DNA of 64,000 nt from contig NZ_VIGV01000001.1 of assembly GCF_007858445.1 (NCBI RefSeq), forward strand, positions 248,001 through 312,000. The letters are read 5' to 3'. This DNA comes from Tsukamurella sputi (GTDB taxonomy: Bacteria > Actinomycetota > Actinomycetes > Mycobacteriales > Mycobacteriaceae). This document shows positions 1-10,338 of this stretch, piece after piece; within the stretch, counting starts at the first letter, position 1; each line of letters starts with the position of its first letter. A program made the translations under genes and the position numbers. Under the pieces are notes generated by a model. It was not told the DNA's origin, ran no database searches, and saw nothing but the letters and a program-made list of their open reading frames with translations.

Positions 1-355
1 TGTGGTCGACGCCGTCCGCGGCGAGCCAGTGCGCCTCCGCGACGTCGTAGGCGAGGACGCCCGCGTACCCCGGCACGCGCAGCAGCGCGTCCAGCACGGG
101 CCGCGATCGGATCGACTTCGAGGCCACGCGGATGGGCTTGCCCGCGGCGCGGCGCAGCATGTCGGCGACGTTGTAGCGCAGGGCGGTGAGGTCGGCGGCG
201 AGGATCGGCGCGTCCAGGCCGTGCGTGGCGGCGTCGATGGTCGCCCAGTACCCGGCCGGGTCGATCTCCCAGTCGCGGTCGGACGACGACGGCGCCGCCG
301 CCAGATCCAGCTCGCCCGCTCCGGTCGTGGTCTCGCCCGTGCCGTTCCCCGTCAT
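1..355 (-). CDS. Alanine-racemase-fold PLP enzyme (amino acid deaminase/aldolase type), cut by left edge
   Basis: Reading down from the ATG at 355, about 118 codons stay open to the window edge, so only the N-terminus is present. After an acidic, low-complexity leader of about 25 residues come YWATIDAATHGLDAPILAAD and then ADMLRRAAGKPIRVASKSIR. The lysine in VASKS is where fold-type III PLP enzymes (alanine racemase N-terminal domain, D-threonine aldolase, amino acid deaminase/aldolase) place the PLP-binding lysine. The family assignment rests on this pattern and on GYAGVLAYDVAEAHWLA just after it. The catalytic C-terminus lies outside the window, so the substrate cannot be named. The next gene (AraC-type) ends at 387 on the same strand. 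Confidence 0.6.
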   Translation of the reverse strand, partial: MTGNGTGETTTGAGELDLAAAPSSSDRDWEIDPAGYWATIDAATHGLDAPILAADLTALRYNVADMLRRAAGKPIRVASKSIRSRPVLDALLRVPGYAGVLAYDVAEAHWLAADGVDH

Positions 356-386
356 GAGCATCGATCGTACGTGCGGCGGGACCGGT

Positions 387-1433
387 TCAGCGCGGCGTGA
401 CCGCAGATCCCCCGTCCGCGGCCGGGATCGCCCCGCCCCGCGCTGCGGAATCCGCCCGCACCTCCCCCGGGGTCCGGCCCGTCCAGTGCACGAAGGCACG
501 CCGGAAGTCTCGGACGTCGGCGAATCCGACCGCCTCCGCGACGGTCCGCAGCGGCGTCTCGGTGGCCCGGAGCAGGTGTTCGGCGCGCTCGCGCCGCACC
601 CGCGCGTGGATGGAGCGGAAGGATTCGCCCGCCTCCGCGAGCTGGCGGCGCAGGGTCCGCTCGCCGGTGTTCAGTTGGCGGGCGACGCCCGCCATCGAGA
701 GTGGACGGCGGAGGTCCGCCAGCAGCAGCTGCTCGACGGCCCAGACGTGGTCGAGGTCGCGCGCCTCCGCCGCGCCGCCGATCGCCCGGCACGCGGCGAG
801 TGCGGCCGCGTGCACCGCGGGCTCGCGCCGCGGCAGGGGCCTCGTCAGCAGGTCGCGCGGCACCGTCATCGCGCCGACGTCGGCGTCGAAGCGCACGGGG
901 CACCCGAACCGCGCGCCGTACGCGTCGGCGTACGGCGGAGCGGGGTACGGCACCGCGACCGCCGACGGCGCCCAGTGCTCGTCGCCGAGCGCCGAGCGCA
1001 GCAGGGTCGTGGCGCTCAGCAGGGTCTCCTCGCACAGGAAGGGAAGGATCTCCGCGTCGGCCGTCCGGGGGACGACGGTGAGCCGGACACTGTCGTCGTC
1101 CGCGTCGATCGCGAAGTCCACGAGGCTGCCCGCGGCCTGGTGGTACTGCAGCCCGGCGGCCACGGCGCCTTCGACGTCGTCGGCCGTCTGCACCGCGACG
1201 CCGAGCATGCCGAAGGACTGCAGCAGTGGGCGCGCGCCCGCCTCCAGCCCGAGGGGCCGCCCGGGCAGCGCCCGGACCGCCTCCAGGAGGAAGCGCACCA
1301 CCTGGGGGAAGGCGAGTTCGAGGTCGGCGGCCGGGACGGCACGCCGGATGCCGGACCGCTCGGCCCACTCCGCCACGGGGAAGCCCTCCCGCGCGAGGGT
1401 CTCCATCAAGTGGACGACGACGGGGGCGGGCAT
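387..1433 (-). CDS. AraC-family transcriptional regulator, OruR/arabinose-binding N-domain type
   Basis: A 348-residue protein of the usual length for AraC regulators with a large N-terminal sensor domain. The C-terminal third holds two helix-turn-helix motifs: [19 protein letters not shown], and then [17 protein letters not shown] followed by [11 protein letters not shown], the classic AraC second-helix pattern. I start it at the ATG at 1433 ([17 protein letters not shown]), since the family begins near this point; an upstream in-frame extension to 1511 has no family-like sequence and runs toward the divergent aminopeptidase gene. The ligand and target genes cannot be seen. It could control the divergent gene at 1538 or the PLP enzyme downstream. 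Confidence 0.85.
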   Translation of the reverse strand: MPAPVVVHLMETLAREGFPVAEWAERSGIRRAVPAADLELAFPQVVRFLLEAVRALPGRPLGLEAGARPLLQSFGMLGVAVQTADDVEGAVAAGLQYHQAAGSLVDFAIDADDDSVRLTVVPRTADAEILPFLCEETLLSATTLLRSALGDEHWAPSAVAVPYPAPPYADAYGARFGCPVRFDADVGAMTVPRDLLTRPLPRREPAVHAAALAACRAIGGAAEARDLDHVWAVEQLLLADLRRPLSMAGVARQLNTGERTLRRQLAEAGESFRSIHARVRRERAEHLLRATETPLRTVAEAVGFADVRDFRRAFVHWTGRTPGEVRADSAARGGAIPAADGGSAVTPR

Positions 1434-1537
1434 CACCGCGGCGTACCCTGCGGCCCCGGGCGGCGGCGCGCCCTGCTGTCCCAGGCGTAACATCCGTACA
1501 GGCAAGCACATCCGCCGCCCCGACGAGAGGAAACCCC

Positions 1538-3070
1538 TTGAGCACGCCGTTCACCGGACCCGCCTTCACGCTGACCGACGACCTCGGGGCCGCGACCGAC
1601 GCGCTGATCGTGGGCGTCTTCTCCTCCGCGGCGGAGGACGGGCCGGCGATCGCGCTCGACGGCGGCGTCCCCGATGCGGCGCGCGGCCCGATCGTCGAAG
1701 CCCTCACCCTGCTGGGGGCTGAGGGCAAGGCGGGCGAGGCCGTCCGCATCGCCACCCCCGCCGGGACGGGCGTGGGTGCGGCGACGGTGCTCGGCGTCGG
1801 CCTGGGCGCCGAGGAGAAGGTGACGGCGGAGGCGGTCCGGCGGGCCGCCGGTGTCGCGGCACGGGCGCTCGAGGGCACAGCGACGGCGGCCACCACCCTG
1901 TCGTCGATCGACCTGGCGGCCACCGTCGAGGGCGCCTTCCTCGGCGCCTACCGGTACGCGGAGTTCCGCACCACCTCCGCCCCGAAGAAGGAGACGCTGG
2001 GCGCCCTGGCGCTGCTGTCCGCGCCCGCCTCGGAGGCCCTCGCCGACGAGGCGCGCGGCACCGTCGAGCAGGCCCGGCTGACCGCCGCGGCGGTCGCGCT
2101 CGCCCGCGACTTCGTCAACACCCCGCCGAACGTCCTCTCCCCCGGCGAGTTCGCCGATCGCGCGCAGCGCCTGGGCACCGCCGCGGGCCTGGAGGTGGAG
2201 GTCTTCGACGAGGGGTACCTGGAGGCGAACGGCTACGGCGGCATCGTCGGGGTCGGCAAGGGCAGCTCGCGCCCGCCGCGCCTCGTGCGCCTGCGGCACG
2301 TCTCCGGGGTCGACGGGGCCAAGCACATCGCGCTGGTCGGCAAGGGCATCACCTTCGACACCGGCGGCATCTCCATCAAGCCGGCCGCGGGCATGGAGCA
2401 GATGACCTCGGACATGGGCGGGGCCGCGGCGGTCATCGCGACCGTGATCCTGGCCGCACAGCTGGGCCTGCCCGTCGACGTGACCGCGACCGTGCCGATG
2501 GCGGAGAACATGCCCTCGCACACCGCGCAGCGCCCGGGCGACGTGCTCACCCAGTACCCCGGCGCGGAGAAGGGCGGCATCACCGTCGAGGTGATCAACA
2601 CCGACGCCGAGGGTCGGCTGATCCTCGCCGACGCCATCGTCCGCGCCTGCGAGGACCGGCCGGACTACCTGATCGACACCGCGACGCTCACCGGCGCGCA
2701 GATGGTGGCCCTCGGCACCCGCACTCCGGGCGTGATGGGCACGGACGCCTTCCGCGATCGCGTCGCGGAGCTCTCGCAGTCGATCGGCGAGAACGGCTGG
2801 GCCATGCCCTTCCCGGAGGAGCTGCGCGCCGACATCAATTCGCGCGTCGCGGATCTGGCCAACGTGAGTCCGCACCGATGGGGCGGCATGCTCACCGCCG
2901 GCGTGTACCTCAAGGAGTTCGTGGCCGACGGGGTGCAGTGGGCCCACATCGACGTGGCGGGTCCGGCGTTCAACACCGGCGGGCCCTTCGGATACATCAC
3001 CAAGGGTGGCACGGGCGTGCCGGTTCGCACGATGCTCGCGGTCCTCCGCGACATCGCGCAGCGCGGCTGA
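1538..3070 (+). CDS. pepA: Leucyl aminopeptidase (M17 family, cytosol aminopeptidase)
   Basis: A 510-residue metallopeptidase that removes N-terminal residues from peptides in the cytosol. The M17 signature NTDAEGRL lies near residue 354, preceded by the metal/catalytic region [16 protein letters not shown] and DMGGAAAV, so the two-metal catalytic core is intact. I chose the TTG at 1538 because GAGAGG lies about 8 bases upstream and the next residues ([11 protein letters not shown]) begin the macrodomain-like N-domain; no in-frame ATG fits. This corresponds to Rv2213 (pepB) of M. tuberculosis, which also precedes dlaT. The 155 bases up to dlaT contain no further gene. Confidence 0.93.
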   Translation: MSTPFTGPAFTLTDDLGAATDALIVGVFSSAAEDGPAIALDGGVPDAARGPIVEALTLLGAEGKAGEAVRIATPAGTGVGAATVLGVGLGAEEKVTAEAVRRAAGVAARALEGTATAATTLSSIDLAATVEGAFLGAYRYAEFRTTSAPKKETLGALALLSAPASEALADEARGTVEQARLTAAAVALARDFVNTPPNVLSPGEFADRAQRLGTAAGLEVEVFDEGYLEANGYGGIVGVGKGSSRPPRLVRLRHVSGVDGAKHIALVGKGITFDTGGISIKPAAGMEQMTSDMGGAAAVIATVILAAQLGLPVDVTATVPMAENMPSHTAQRPGDVLTQYPGAEKGGITVEVINTDAEGRLILADAIVRACEDRPDYLIDTATLTGAQMVALGTRTPGVMGTDAFRDRVAELSQSIGENGWAMPFPEELRADINSRVADLANVSPHRWGGMLTAGVYLKEFVADGVQWAHIDVAGPAFNTGGPFGYITKGGTGVPVRTMLAVLRDIAQRG

Positions 3071-3225
3071 CGTCCCGCCCGCTGGGAGTTACCGGCGAGT
3101 AAGCCCCCAACCGCCGCGCGGACCCGAGCCCTGAGGGTAGGGTCAGGTGTCGGTGGAGGCCACCAGCCGAAGCCCGCGTTCAGCTCGTATCACAGCAGAT
3201 AACCGAACCTGAGGAGTCAGAGGAA

Positions 3226-5076
3226 ATGGCCTTCTCCGTCCAGATGCCGGCACTCGGCGAGAGCGTCACCGAAGGCACCGTCACCCGGTGGCTCAAGCAG
3301 GAGGGCGACACCGTCACCGTCGACGAGCCCTTGCTCGAGGTCTCCACCGACAAGGTCGACACCGAGATTCCCGCTCCGGCATCGGGCGTGCTGCTGAAGA
3401 TCCTGGCCCAGGAGGACGACGTGGTCGAGGTCGGTGGCGACCTCGCCACCATCGGTGAGGCGGGCGAGTCCGCCCCTGCCGCTTCGACTCCCGCCCCCGC
3501 CGCCGAAGCCGCCCCCGAGCCCGAGCCGGCCCCCGCCGCCGCCCCGGCGGAGCCCGCTGCTCCGGCGGAGCCCGCTGCACCCGCCGCACCGTCGGCTCCC
3601 GCCTCGGGCACCGAGGTGAAGATGCCCGAACTCGGCGAGTCGGTCACCGAGGGCACCGTCACCCGCTGGCTCAAGAGCGTCGGCGACGAGATCGCCGTCG
3701 ACGAGCCGCTGCTCGAGGTCTCGACCGACAAGGTCGACACCGAGATCCCGTCGCCGGTCGCCGGGACCCTGCTGGAGATCAAGGCCGACGAGGACGATGT
3801 GATCGCGGTCGGCGGTGTGCTCGCCATCGTCGGTTCCGGCGCTCCCGCTGCCGCCGCCCCCGCGGCTCCGGCTCCCGCTCCCGAGCCCGCCGCGGCTCCC
3901 GAGCCCGCCGCGGCTCCCGAGCCCGCCGCGGCTCCCGAGCCCGCCGCGGCTCCCGAGCCCGCCGCGGCTCCCGAGCCCGCCGCGGCTCCCGAGCCGACCC
4001 CGGCCCCCGCCGCGCCGGCGGCCCCGGCTCCCGAGCCGACCCCGGCTCCGGCCGCCGCAGCCCCTGCCGCACCTGCCCCGGCCCCTGCTGCTCCCGCTGC
4101 ACCGGCCGCGTCGTCGTCGGACTCGACCCCGTACGTGACCCCGCTGGTGCGCAAGCTGGCCGCGGAGAACAACGTCGACCTGAACTCGGTCAAGGGCACC
4201 GGCGTCGGTGGCCGCATCCGCAAGCAGGACGTGCTCGCCGCGGCCGAGGCCGCCAAGGCACCCGCCGCTGCGGCTCCGGCCGCTGCCGCCCCCGCGGCCG
4301 CCGCGCCGGCGGCACCGTCGGCCCCCAAGGGCGCCCGGCCCGAGCTGGCCGCGCTCCGCGGCACCTCGCAGAAGACGAACCGCATCCGCCAGATCACGGC
4401 GAAGGTCACCCGGGAGTCGCTGCAGGGTTCGGCGCAGCTCACCCAGGTCTTCGAGGTCGACTTCAGCAAGATCGTGGCGCTCCGCGCGCAGGCGAAGGCC
4501 TCGTTCAAGGCCAACGAGGGCGTCAACCTCACGTACCTGCCCTTCATCGCGAAGGCGGTCATCGAGGCGCTCAAGGTGCACCCGAACGTCAACGCCTCGA
4601 TCAGCGACGACTTCAAGGAGATCACCTACCACGGTGGCGTGAACCTGGGCATCGCGGTCGACACCCCGCAGGGTCTGCTCTCGCCGGTGATCAAGAACGC
4701 CGACGACCTGTCGCTGGCAGGCCTGGCCCGCGCCATCGTCGACCTGGCGGAGCGCACCCGTAACAGCGGCCTCAAGCCCGACGAGCTGTCCGGCGGCACC
4801 TTCACCATCACCAACATCGGTAGCGAGGGCGCGCTCTTCGACACCCCGATCCTGGTCCCGCCGCAGGCGGCGATGCTGGGCACGGGCGCGATCGTCAAGC
4901 GCCCCGTCGTGGTCAAGGACGCCGCGGGCACCGAGTCCATCGGCATCCACCCGATGGCCTTCCTGCCCCTGACCTACGACCACCGCCTCATCGACGGTGC
5001 CGACGCGGGCCGCTTCCTCACGACGGTCAAGCACCGCCTCGAGGAGGGTGCGTTCGAGGCCGATCTCGGCCTGTAG
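3226..5076 (+). CDS. dlaT: Dihydrolipoamide acyltransferase E2 of pyruvate dehydrogenase (DlaT/SucB)
   Basis: A 616-residue E2 component. It has two lipoyl domains (about residues 2-76 with the lipoylated Lys43 in STDKVDTE, and about 128-205 with a second STDKVDTE), an E3-binding domain (about 302-341, [16 protein letters not shown]) and a catalytic acyltransferase core ending in [13 protein letters not shown], which carries the HxxxDG active-site motif. The domains are joined by Ala/Pro-rich linkers. The second linker carries six perfect PEPAAA repeats. An ATG with AGAGGAA just upstream marks the start. In M. tuberculosis the orthologue (Rv2215) serves pyruvate dehydrogenase and peroxynitrite reductase; lipB and lipA, which lipoylate it, lie nearby, and aceE (E1) is 40 kb downstream. 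Confidence 0.95.
   Translation: MAFSVQMPALGESVTEGTVTRWLKQEGDTVTVDEPLLEVSTDKVDTEIPAPASGVLLKILAQEDDVVEVGGDLATIGEAGESAPAASTPAPAAEAAPEPEPAPAAAPAEPAAPAEPAAPAAPSAPASGTEVKMPELGESVTEGTVTRWLKSVGDEIAVDEPLLEVSTDKVDTEIPSPVAGTLLEIKADEDDVIAVGGVLAIVGSGAPAAAAPAAPAPAPEPAAAPEPAAAPEPAAAPEPAAAPEPAAAPEPAAAPEPTPAPAAPAAPAPEPTPAPAAAAPAAPAPAPAAPAAPAASSSDSTPYVTPLVRKLAAENNVDLNSVKGTGVGGRIRKQDVLAAAEAAKAPAAAAPAAAAPAAAAPAAPSAPKGARPELAALRGTSQKTNRIRQITAKVTRESLQGSAQLTQVFEVDFSKIVALRAQAKASFKANEGVNLTYLPFIAKAVIEALKVHPNVNASISDDFKEITYHGGVNLGIAVDTPQGLLSPVIKNADDLSLAGLARAIVDLAERTRNSGLKPDELSGGTFTITNIGSEGALFDTPILVPPQAAMLGTGAIVKRPVVVKDAAGTESIGIHPMAFLPLTYDHRLIDGADAGRFLTTVKHRLEEGAFEADLGL
3880..3987 (+). repeat. Six perfect 18-bp tandem repeats coding PEPAAA in the DlaT linker
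   Basis: The unit CCCGAGCCCGCCGCGGCT occurs six times head to tail without a mismatch, encoding (PEPAAA)6, followed by a diverged PEPTPA unit. Because the repeats are identical even at third codon positions, they probably arose by recent slippage or unequal crossover rather than by selection on protein alone. They stay in frame, so copy number would only change the flexible linker between the second lipoyl domain and the E3-binding domain. Confidence 0.9.
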
Positions 5077-5089
5077 CCACCGCACGGAC

Positions 5090-5998
5090 ATGGAACGACG
5101 GGTCGCCCTGGCCGGATCGTCCGGGCTCATCGGCAGCGCGCTGTCACGAGCCCTGACCCGGCGGGGCGACACCGTCGTTCCGCTCGTTCGGGGGGATTCC
5201 GGTCCCGGCCTGCCCTGGGATCCCGCCCGCGGTGACGTCCCCGACCTCACCGGTTTCGATGCGGTCATCGTCCTCAACGGATCTCCCATCGCGGGACGCC
5301 GGTGGACGGGCGCCGTGAAGCAGGAACTGCGCGACTCCCGGATCGAACCCACTGCCGCGCTCGCCGACGCCGCCGCGCGCGGCGGCGTGCCCGTCTTCCT
5401 CGGAGCGAGCGCGATCGGCGTGTACGGCGATGCGGGCGAGACCGAGTGCGTCGACGGCCCGTCCAGCACTCCGGCGGGGTCCGGCTTCCTTGCGAGCCTG
5501 TGCACGGAGTGGGAGGCCGCCGCCGCCCCAGCGGCGGCCGCCGATGCCGCCGTCGCCCACCTGCGCTTCGGTCACGTCCTCTCCGCCGCGGGAGGCCTGC
5601 TGCCGGTGCTGCGCCGGGTGTACCGGCTGGGCCTGGGTGGGCGTCTCGGCAGTGGCCACCAGTGGATGTCCTGGATCTCCCGCGACGACGCCGCTCGCGC
5701 GGTGCTGCACGTGCTGGACGGGGCCTTCGACGGCACGATCGCCGGGCCGGTCAACATCGTCGCGCCCACGCCGGTGCGACAGCAGGCCTTCAGCGAGGCG
5801 CTGGGACGGGAGGTGAGCCGCCCCGCCCGGTGGGTGGTGCCGCGGTTCGCGCTGCGCGCGGCCGTCGGGGAGATCGCCGACGAGGGCCTGCTCACCTCGC
5901 AGCGCGCCGTGCCCGTGGTGCTCCGCGAGAGCGGATTCCGGTTCGCGCACACCACACTTCCCGCGGCACTCGCCACGGCCATGGCCGACGAGGCGTAG
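5090..5998 (+). CDS. TIGR01777-family NAD-dependent epimerase (Rv2216-like)
   Basis: A 302-residue Rossmann-fold protein. The N-terminus [20 protein letters not shown] is the GxxGxxG-type dinucleotide-binding loop, [14 protein letters not shown] is typical of the SulA/TIGR01777 epimerase group, and [17 protein letters not shown] is the substrate-domain motif of that group. The start is the ATG at 5090, 13 bases after the dlaT stop, so it is probably cotranscribed with dlaT and lipB. It matches the position of Rv2216. The substrate is unknown for the family. Neighbours point only to co-expression with lipoate metabolism, not to a role in it. Confidence 0.85.
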   Translation: MERRVALAGSSGLIGSALSRALTRRGDTVVPLVRGDSGPGLPWDPARGDVPDLTGFDAVIVLNGSPIAGRRWTGAVKQELRDSRIEPTAALADAAARGGVPVFLGASAIGVYGDAGETECVDGPSSTPAGSGFLASLCTEWEAAAAPAAAADAAVAHLRFGHVLSAAGGLLPVLRRVYRLGLGGRLGSGHQWMSWISRDDAARAVLHVLDGAFDGTIAGPVNIVAPTPVRQQAFSEALGREVSRPARWVVPRFALRAAVGEIADEGLLTSQRAVPVVLRESGFRFAHTTLPAALATAMADEA

Positions 5999-6008
5999 CG
6001 TCGAGACC

Positions 6009-6710
6009 ATGCCCGCTCGCTCCGCCCGCGCAGACTCCGCTCCGATCGTCGTCGAGGACCTCGGCACCGTCGGTTACCAGGAGGCCTTCGACCTCCAGCA
6101 CGACCTCGCGAACCAGCGCGCCGACGGCACCATCGGCGACCGCCTGCTCCTCCTCGAGCACCCGCCCACGTTCACCGCGGGCAAGCGCACCGAGCCGCAG
6201 GACCTACCGAAGGACGGCAGCACCGTCATCGACGTCGATCGCGGCGGCAAGATCACCTGGCACGGCCCGGGCCAGCTCGTCGGCTACCCGATCATCAAGC
6301 TCGGCTCGGCGATGGACGTGGTGGACTACGTGCGCCGGATCGAGCAGGCCCTCATCGAGGTCTGCCGGGGGCTCGGTCTGTCGGTCGGCCGGGTCGACGG
6401 ACGCTCGGGCGTCTGGTTCCCCGCCGACGGTGTGCGCCCCGAGCGCAAGGTCGCCGCGATCGGCATCCGCGTGGCCCGCGGCGTCACCCTCCACGGCTTC
6501 GCGCTCAACTGCGACAACACCCTCGGCGGCTTCGACGCGATCATCCCCTGCGGCATCCCCGACGCGGGCGTGACCACGCTGAGCTCCGAGCTGGGCCGCG
6601 ATGTCACCGTCGGTGAGGTGCGCGAGGCGGTCGTGGACGCCGTGCAGCGCGCGCTCGACGGTGACCTGCCCGTCACCGACGCGACCCTGCACGCCGCCGA
6701 ACACGCCTGA
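6009..6710 (+). CDS. lipB: Octanoyl-[ACP]:protein N-octanoyltransferase (lipoate biosynthesis)
   Basis: A 233-residue LipB. It transfers octanoate from acyl carrier protein to apo-lipoyl domains, the step before LipA adds sulfur. The substrate loop is present ([16 protein letters not shown]), and the catalytic pair is Lys147 ([10 protein letters not shown]) and Cys181 ([10 protein letters not shown]), matching Lys142/Cys176 of the M. tuberculosis enzyme. It starts 10 bases after the epimerase stop. In M. tuberculosis lipA follows directly; here lipA is 4.9 kb away, with an export gene block between. Confidence 0.95.
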   Translation: MPARSARADSAPIVVEDLGTVGYQEAFDLQHDLANQRADGTIGDRLLLLEHPPTFTAGKRTEPQDLPKDGSTVIDVDRGGKITWHGPGQLVGYPIIKLGSAMDVVDYVRRIEQALIEVCRGLGLSVGRVDGRSGVWFPADGVRPERKVAAIGIRVARGVTLHGFALNCDNTLGGFDAIIPCGIPDAGVTTLSSELGRDVTVGEVREAVVDAVQRALDGDLPVTDATLHAAEHA

Positions 6711-6713
6711 TCG

Positions 6714-7100
6714 TCAGGACCGGTCGTCGCCGGTCCTGTCCTCCCCCACAGCGCGGGCCCAGGTCTGCGCCCACAGCTCCAGCGGCCCGAGGGCCAGCAG
6801 GAGCGCACGCCCCTGATTGGTGAGCCGGTACGACCCGTCGGAGGCCTGCGCGACGATCTTCGCCGCCAGCAGCTCGGAGAGCCGCTGCGAGAGCGTGCTC
6901 GACGAGATCCCCTGGATGTCGTTGCGCAGGTCCGAGAAGCGCGACCTGCCGAACCGCAGCTCCCAGACGATCCGCACCGCGTAGCGGCGGCCGAACAGGT
7001 CGAGCGCGGCCATCATCGGACGCCCCGTCTCCGATCCGCGGACCCGTCGGCCGGGCAGCGGTTCGGTGGCGTCGTCGCCGATCGCCTCATCGTGACTCAC
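6714..7100 (-). CDS. HxlR-type winged-helix transcriptional regulator
   Basis: A 128-residue regulator with one winged helix: ALDLFGRRYAVRIVWELRFG, SRFSDLRNDIQGISSSTLSQRL and then the wing SYRLTNQGRALL, the HxlR arrangement. The cysteine that often opens the HxlR domain is not seen. I start it at the GTG at 7100 (VSHDEAIGDD) because GGGAGG lies 6 bases upstream; an ATG at 7184 would extend into the promoter. It is divergent from the MmpL-type pump at 7285 and ends 3 bases from lipB, convergent with it. The likely role is local control of the pump through the repeats at 7184-7213. Confidence 0.8.
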   Translation of the reverse strand: MSHDEAIGDDATEPLPGRRVRGSETGRPMMAALDLFGRRYAVRIVWELRFGRSRFSDLRNDIQGISSSTLSQRLSELLAAKIVAQASDGSYRLTNQGRALLLALGPLELWAQTWARAVGEDRTGDDRS

Positions 7101-7183
7101 ATCACACCTCCCCCGGAATCCGTCGAACGTCACGGACGCTACCCCGTTGTCCCTCACACCCCGTTGGGTTAGCGTCCTCAGCA

Positions 7184-7213
7184 ACCAAGTCTAGTTCGAA
7201 ATTTGGACCAAGT
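7184..7213. promoter_or_regulatory. Candidate operator between HxlR regulator and MmpL pump
   Basis: The heptamer ACCAAGT is repeated at 7184-7190 and 7207-7213, 23 bases start to start (about two helical turns). Between the copies lie a palindromic TTCGAA and a TTTGG that pairs with the first CCAA. The block sits in the divergent spacer and is richer in A+T than its surroundings, as expected for a promoter/operator. That the HxlR protein binds it is inferred from position only. Confidence 0.4.
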
Positions 7214-7284
7214 CCCGGCTGCATCCCGAGACATTTCTCTCACCGGGTCCGATCTTCGAAGGACTCCGTCGGGAGAGGCAAGCC

Positions 7285-10200
7285 ATGTCCGATCAGCCCT
7301 CGAGAACCTCGTTCACCACGCGCCTCGGGCGCTGGTGCGTCCGGCACGCCGCGTGGGTCCTGCTGTTCTGGCTCGCGCTCGCAGGCGTCCTCACCGTGGC
7401 GGTCCCCCAGCTCGAGCAGACCGTGCACAAGCACTCTGCGCCCTTCATCCCGGGCGACCTGCCCGGCGTCGACGGCCTGCGCGCCATGGCGCAGGAGTTC
7501 GGCACCCCGTCGTCCACCGCCCAGGGCAATGTCATCGTCGCCGCGCAGGACCGGATCGGCCCGGCGCAGGAGGAGTACTACCGGGCCCTCACGACGGCGC
7601 TTCAGGCCGATAAGGAGCACGTCGCCTACGTCATCGACACCTTCGGCAGACCCGCGGCCCGCGAGGTGGGCCTCAGTCCCGACGGCAAGGCCATCAATCT
7701 GCTCGTCGCCGAGGTCGGCGACATCGGCTCCACGCGCGCGCAGTCGAGCACGGAGGCGATCCGGGAGACGATCCGCTCGATCCCCGCGCCCACCGGCACC
7801 ACCGTCGAATTCACGGGCACCGCGCCCACGCTCTCGGACCTGTTCACCGCGATCGACTCCTCCCTCCTGGTCATCACGGCGGTCTCGGTGGCGCTCATCA
7901 TGGCGCTGCTGCTCGTGACCTACCGCTCCGTCGGCGCCGCGCTCGTACCGCTGCTGACCATCGGGCTCTCGCTCGCCGTCGCCCGGCCCATCGTCTCGCT
8001 CCTCGGCGAGCACGAGGTGATCCCCGTGTCCAACTTCTCCATCGCGATCATGACCGCGATGGCGCTGGGCGCCGCCACCGACTACGCGATCTTCGCCGTC
8101 GCCGGGTTCCACGAGGCGCGCCGCGCCGGGGCCCCGTCCGACGAGGCCGCGGTCGCCGCGTCGACCCGCGTCGGCCGGATCATCGTGGCCTCCGCCCTGA
8201 CCATCGCCGTGGCGAGCGGCGCCATGATCTTCTGCAAGGTCGGCATCTTCGTCACCGCCGGCCTGCCCACGACGATCTCGATCGTCGTCACATGTCTGAT
8301 CGCGCTGACGCTCCCGCCGGCGCTGCTGCGCTACCTCGGCGCCCGCGGCTGGGTCGAACCCCGGCCCGGCACCGAGAAGCGCTGGCGGCGCACCGGTGCG
8401 AAGGTGATGCGCCGCGCCGTGCCACTCTCGGCGGCCGCGCTCGTGGTGCTGCTCGCCGCCGCGGCGGCGCTGCCCAGCATGGTGATCGGCTTCGACGAGA
8501 ACCGGATGCAGCTGCGGGCCACCGACTCCCGCAACGGCTACGAGACCGTGATGCGGCACTGGGGCGTCAACGAGGCGGTCCCCGAGTTCCTCCTGATCCG
8601 CGCCGATCACGACATGCGCAACACCCACGACCTCGCTGCGCTCGAAGCCATCGCGATCGGTGTGGGCAATCTGCCGCAGGTCGCGTACGTCCGCTCGATC
8701 ACCCGGCCCGACGGCAAGCCCATCCCGGAGTCGGCGGTCGGCTACCAGACGCAGCAGGTGGCGAACGGCCTCGGCGATGCGAACCGCCAGCTCAAGGACG
8801 CCTCCCCGCAGCTCAAGGCCCTCGCCTCCGGCGTGGACCAGCTCAACGCCGGGGCCGGCGAGGCGTCACGCCGGGTGCCGGAGCTCGTCGCGGGCACGCA
8901 ACGGGTGACCGGTCTCGTGTCCGGCGTCCTCGACGCGCTCACCGCGGCGCAACAGGCCCTCGCCACCGCGAGCGGCGGCACCGTCGACGTGGACGGCGCG
9001 ACCCGCCTGCTCCGCAGTGCCGTCACCACCCTGACCGTCGCGGCGGACGCCGTCCGCACCGCACAGCAACAGCAATCGGCCGCGACCTCCGGGATCAGCA
9101 CCGTTCTCGGGCCACTGGTGGGACCGATCTCCCCCGCGTGCTCCGCCGACGCGAACTGCCGCGCATCGCACGAGGCCTTCGCCCAGCTCGACCGGACGAC
9201 GGGCGGCGCCGCGTCCACGGCGGTCCGGGCGGCGACCGCCGCGGTCCCGCTGCCGGCGGGGACGACCGACCGGGCGAGCACCGCGCTCGCGCAGGCCGAC
9301 GATGCCCTGGCCCGGCTGCAGGGGCTCCTCAAGGGTCTCGGCGGGCTCAGCCCGGAGCAGGTCAAAGCGCAGCTGGCCGAGCTCAATTCCGGTGTCTCCC
9401 AGCTCAGCACCGGGCTCGCGCAGCTGAGCACGGGCCTGGGCCAGGTCAAGACCGGTACCGACCAGGTCGTCGAGATGACGGGCCGCTTGCAGGCCGGGCT
9501 GGGTACCGCCACCGACTACCTCACGGGCCTCAGCGCCGGTACCGCCGACGGCCCGGGCCGCGGCTTCTACCTGCCGACGCAGGGCCTGCAGTCGGACCGG
9601 TTCGTCGACGGCTCGCGGGTCCTGATGTCGCCCGACGGCAAGTCGGCCCGGATGCTCGTGGTCTGGAACATCAATCCGTACTCCGATGAGGCGCTCAACA
9701 CCGCAGCGTCGATCCCGGCCGCGGCCCGGGCTGCGGCGCAGGGAACGGTCCTCAAGGACGCGACGATGGACGGCTTCGGCCTGGCGTCGATCTCGGCACA
9801 GATGCGCGACCAGGTGCTGCGTGACTTCCTGCTGTTCGGCCTGGTCGCGGTGATCGGCGTCTTCCTCGTGCTGCTGGTGCTGCTCCGATCGGTGATCGCG
9901 CCGCTGCTCATGGTCGCCACGGTGGTGCTCTCCTTCGCGGCGGCCGCGGGTGCCTCGGTGCTGCTCTGGCAGCACGGCCTCGGCATCCCCGTCGACTGGT
10001 CGGTGCTGCCGATCGCGTTCATGGCACTGGTCGCCGTGGGCGCGGACTACAGCATGCTGTTCGCCGACCGGATCCGCGAGGAGGCCGCGGGCGATTCGAC
10101 AGTGCGGGGTGTGCTCCGCGCCTTCGGCACCACGGGCAGCGTGATCACCACCGCCGGACTGGTCTTCGCGATCACCATGTTCGCGCTCATGAGTGGCAGC

Positions 10201-10335
10201 GTGATCAACCTGCTCCAGATCGGTTCGACGATCGGCATCGGCCTGCTGATCGACATCGTGGTGGTGCGCACCGTCTTCGTGCCCGCTGCGATCACCGCCC
10301 TCGGCGACCGCGTGTGGTGGCCGTCGAAGCCCTGA
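7285..10335 (+). CDS. MmpL/RND-superfamily membrane exporter
   Basis: A 1016-residue transporter with the two-fold RND layout: a membrane segment near residues 20-42, a periplasmic domain, a TM bundle, a second very large periplasmic domain (about 400-840), and a second TM bundle. The proton-relay Asp-Tyr pairs are visible in both halves (GAATDYAIF and VGADYSMLF). The second loop carries long helical heptads (QLNAGAGEASRRV, and QLSTGLAQLSTGLGQVKTG), typical of MmpL/YhgE-like coiled regions. Such pumps export lipids, siderophores or drugs using the proton gradient. Its divergent HxlR regulator favours an inducible efflux role. Substrate unknown. The MFS gene on the other strand begins 3 bases past its stop. 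Confidence 0.88.
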   Translation: MSDQPSRTSFTTRLGRWCVRHAAWVLLFWLALAGVLTVAVPQLEQTVHKHSAPFIPGDLPGVDGLRAMAQEFGTPSSTAQGNVIVAAQDRIGPAQEEYYRALTTALQADKEHVAYVIDTFGRPAAREVGLSPDGKAINLLVAEVGDIGSTRAQSSTEAIRETIRSIPAPTGTTVEFTGTAPTLSDLFTAIDSSLLVITAVSVALIMALLLVTYRSVGAALVPLLTIGLSLAVARPIVSLLGEHEVIPVSNFSIAIMTAMALGAATDYAIFAVAGFHEARRAGAPSDEAAVAASTRVGRIIVASALTIAVASGAMIFCKVGIFVTAGLPTTISIVVTCLIALTLPPALLRYLGARGWVEPRPGTEKRWRRTGAKVMRRAVPLSAAALVVLLAAAAALPSMVIGFDENRMQLRATDSRNGYETVMRHWGVNEAVPEFLLIRADHDMRNTHDLAALEAIAIGVGNLPQVAYVRSITRPDGKPIPESAVGYQTQQVANGLGDANRQLKDASPQLKALASGVDQLNAGAGEASRRVPELVAGTQRVTGLVSGVLDALTAAQQALATASGGTVDVDGATRLLRSAVTTLTVAADAVRTAQQQQSAATSGISTVLGPLVGPISPACSADANCRASHEAFAQLDRTTGGAASTAVRAATAAVPLPAGTTDRASTALAQADDALARLQGLLKGLGGLSPEQVKAQLAELNSGVSQLSTGLAQLSTGLGQVKTGTDQVVEMTGRLQAGLGTATDYLTGLSAGTADGPGRGFYLPTQGLQSDRFVDGSRVLMSPDGKSARMLVVWNINPYSDEALNTAASIPAAARAAAQGTVLKDATMDGFGLASISAQMRDQVLRDFLLFGLVAVIGVFLVLLVLLRSVIAPLLMVATVVLSFAAAAGASVLLWQHGLGIPVDWSVLPIAFMALVAVGADYSMLFADRIREEAAGDSTVRGVLRAFGTTGSVITTAGLVFAITMFALMSGSVINLLQIGSTIGIGLLIDIVVVRTVFVPAAITALGDRVWWPSKP

Positions 10336-10338
10336 CGG

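Noticed and set aside
352-1923. A 523-residue minus-strand frame across the AraC and aminopeptidase genes
   Set aside because: Out of frame with the AraC gene and antisense to pepA; no motif, while both real genes have theirs.
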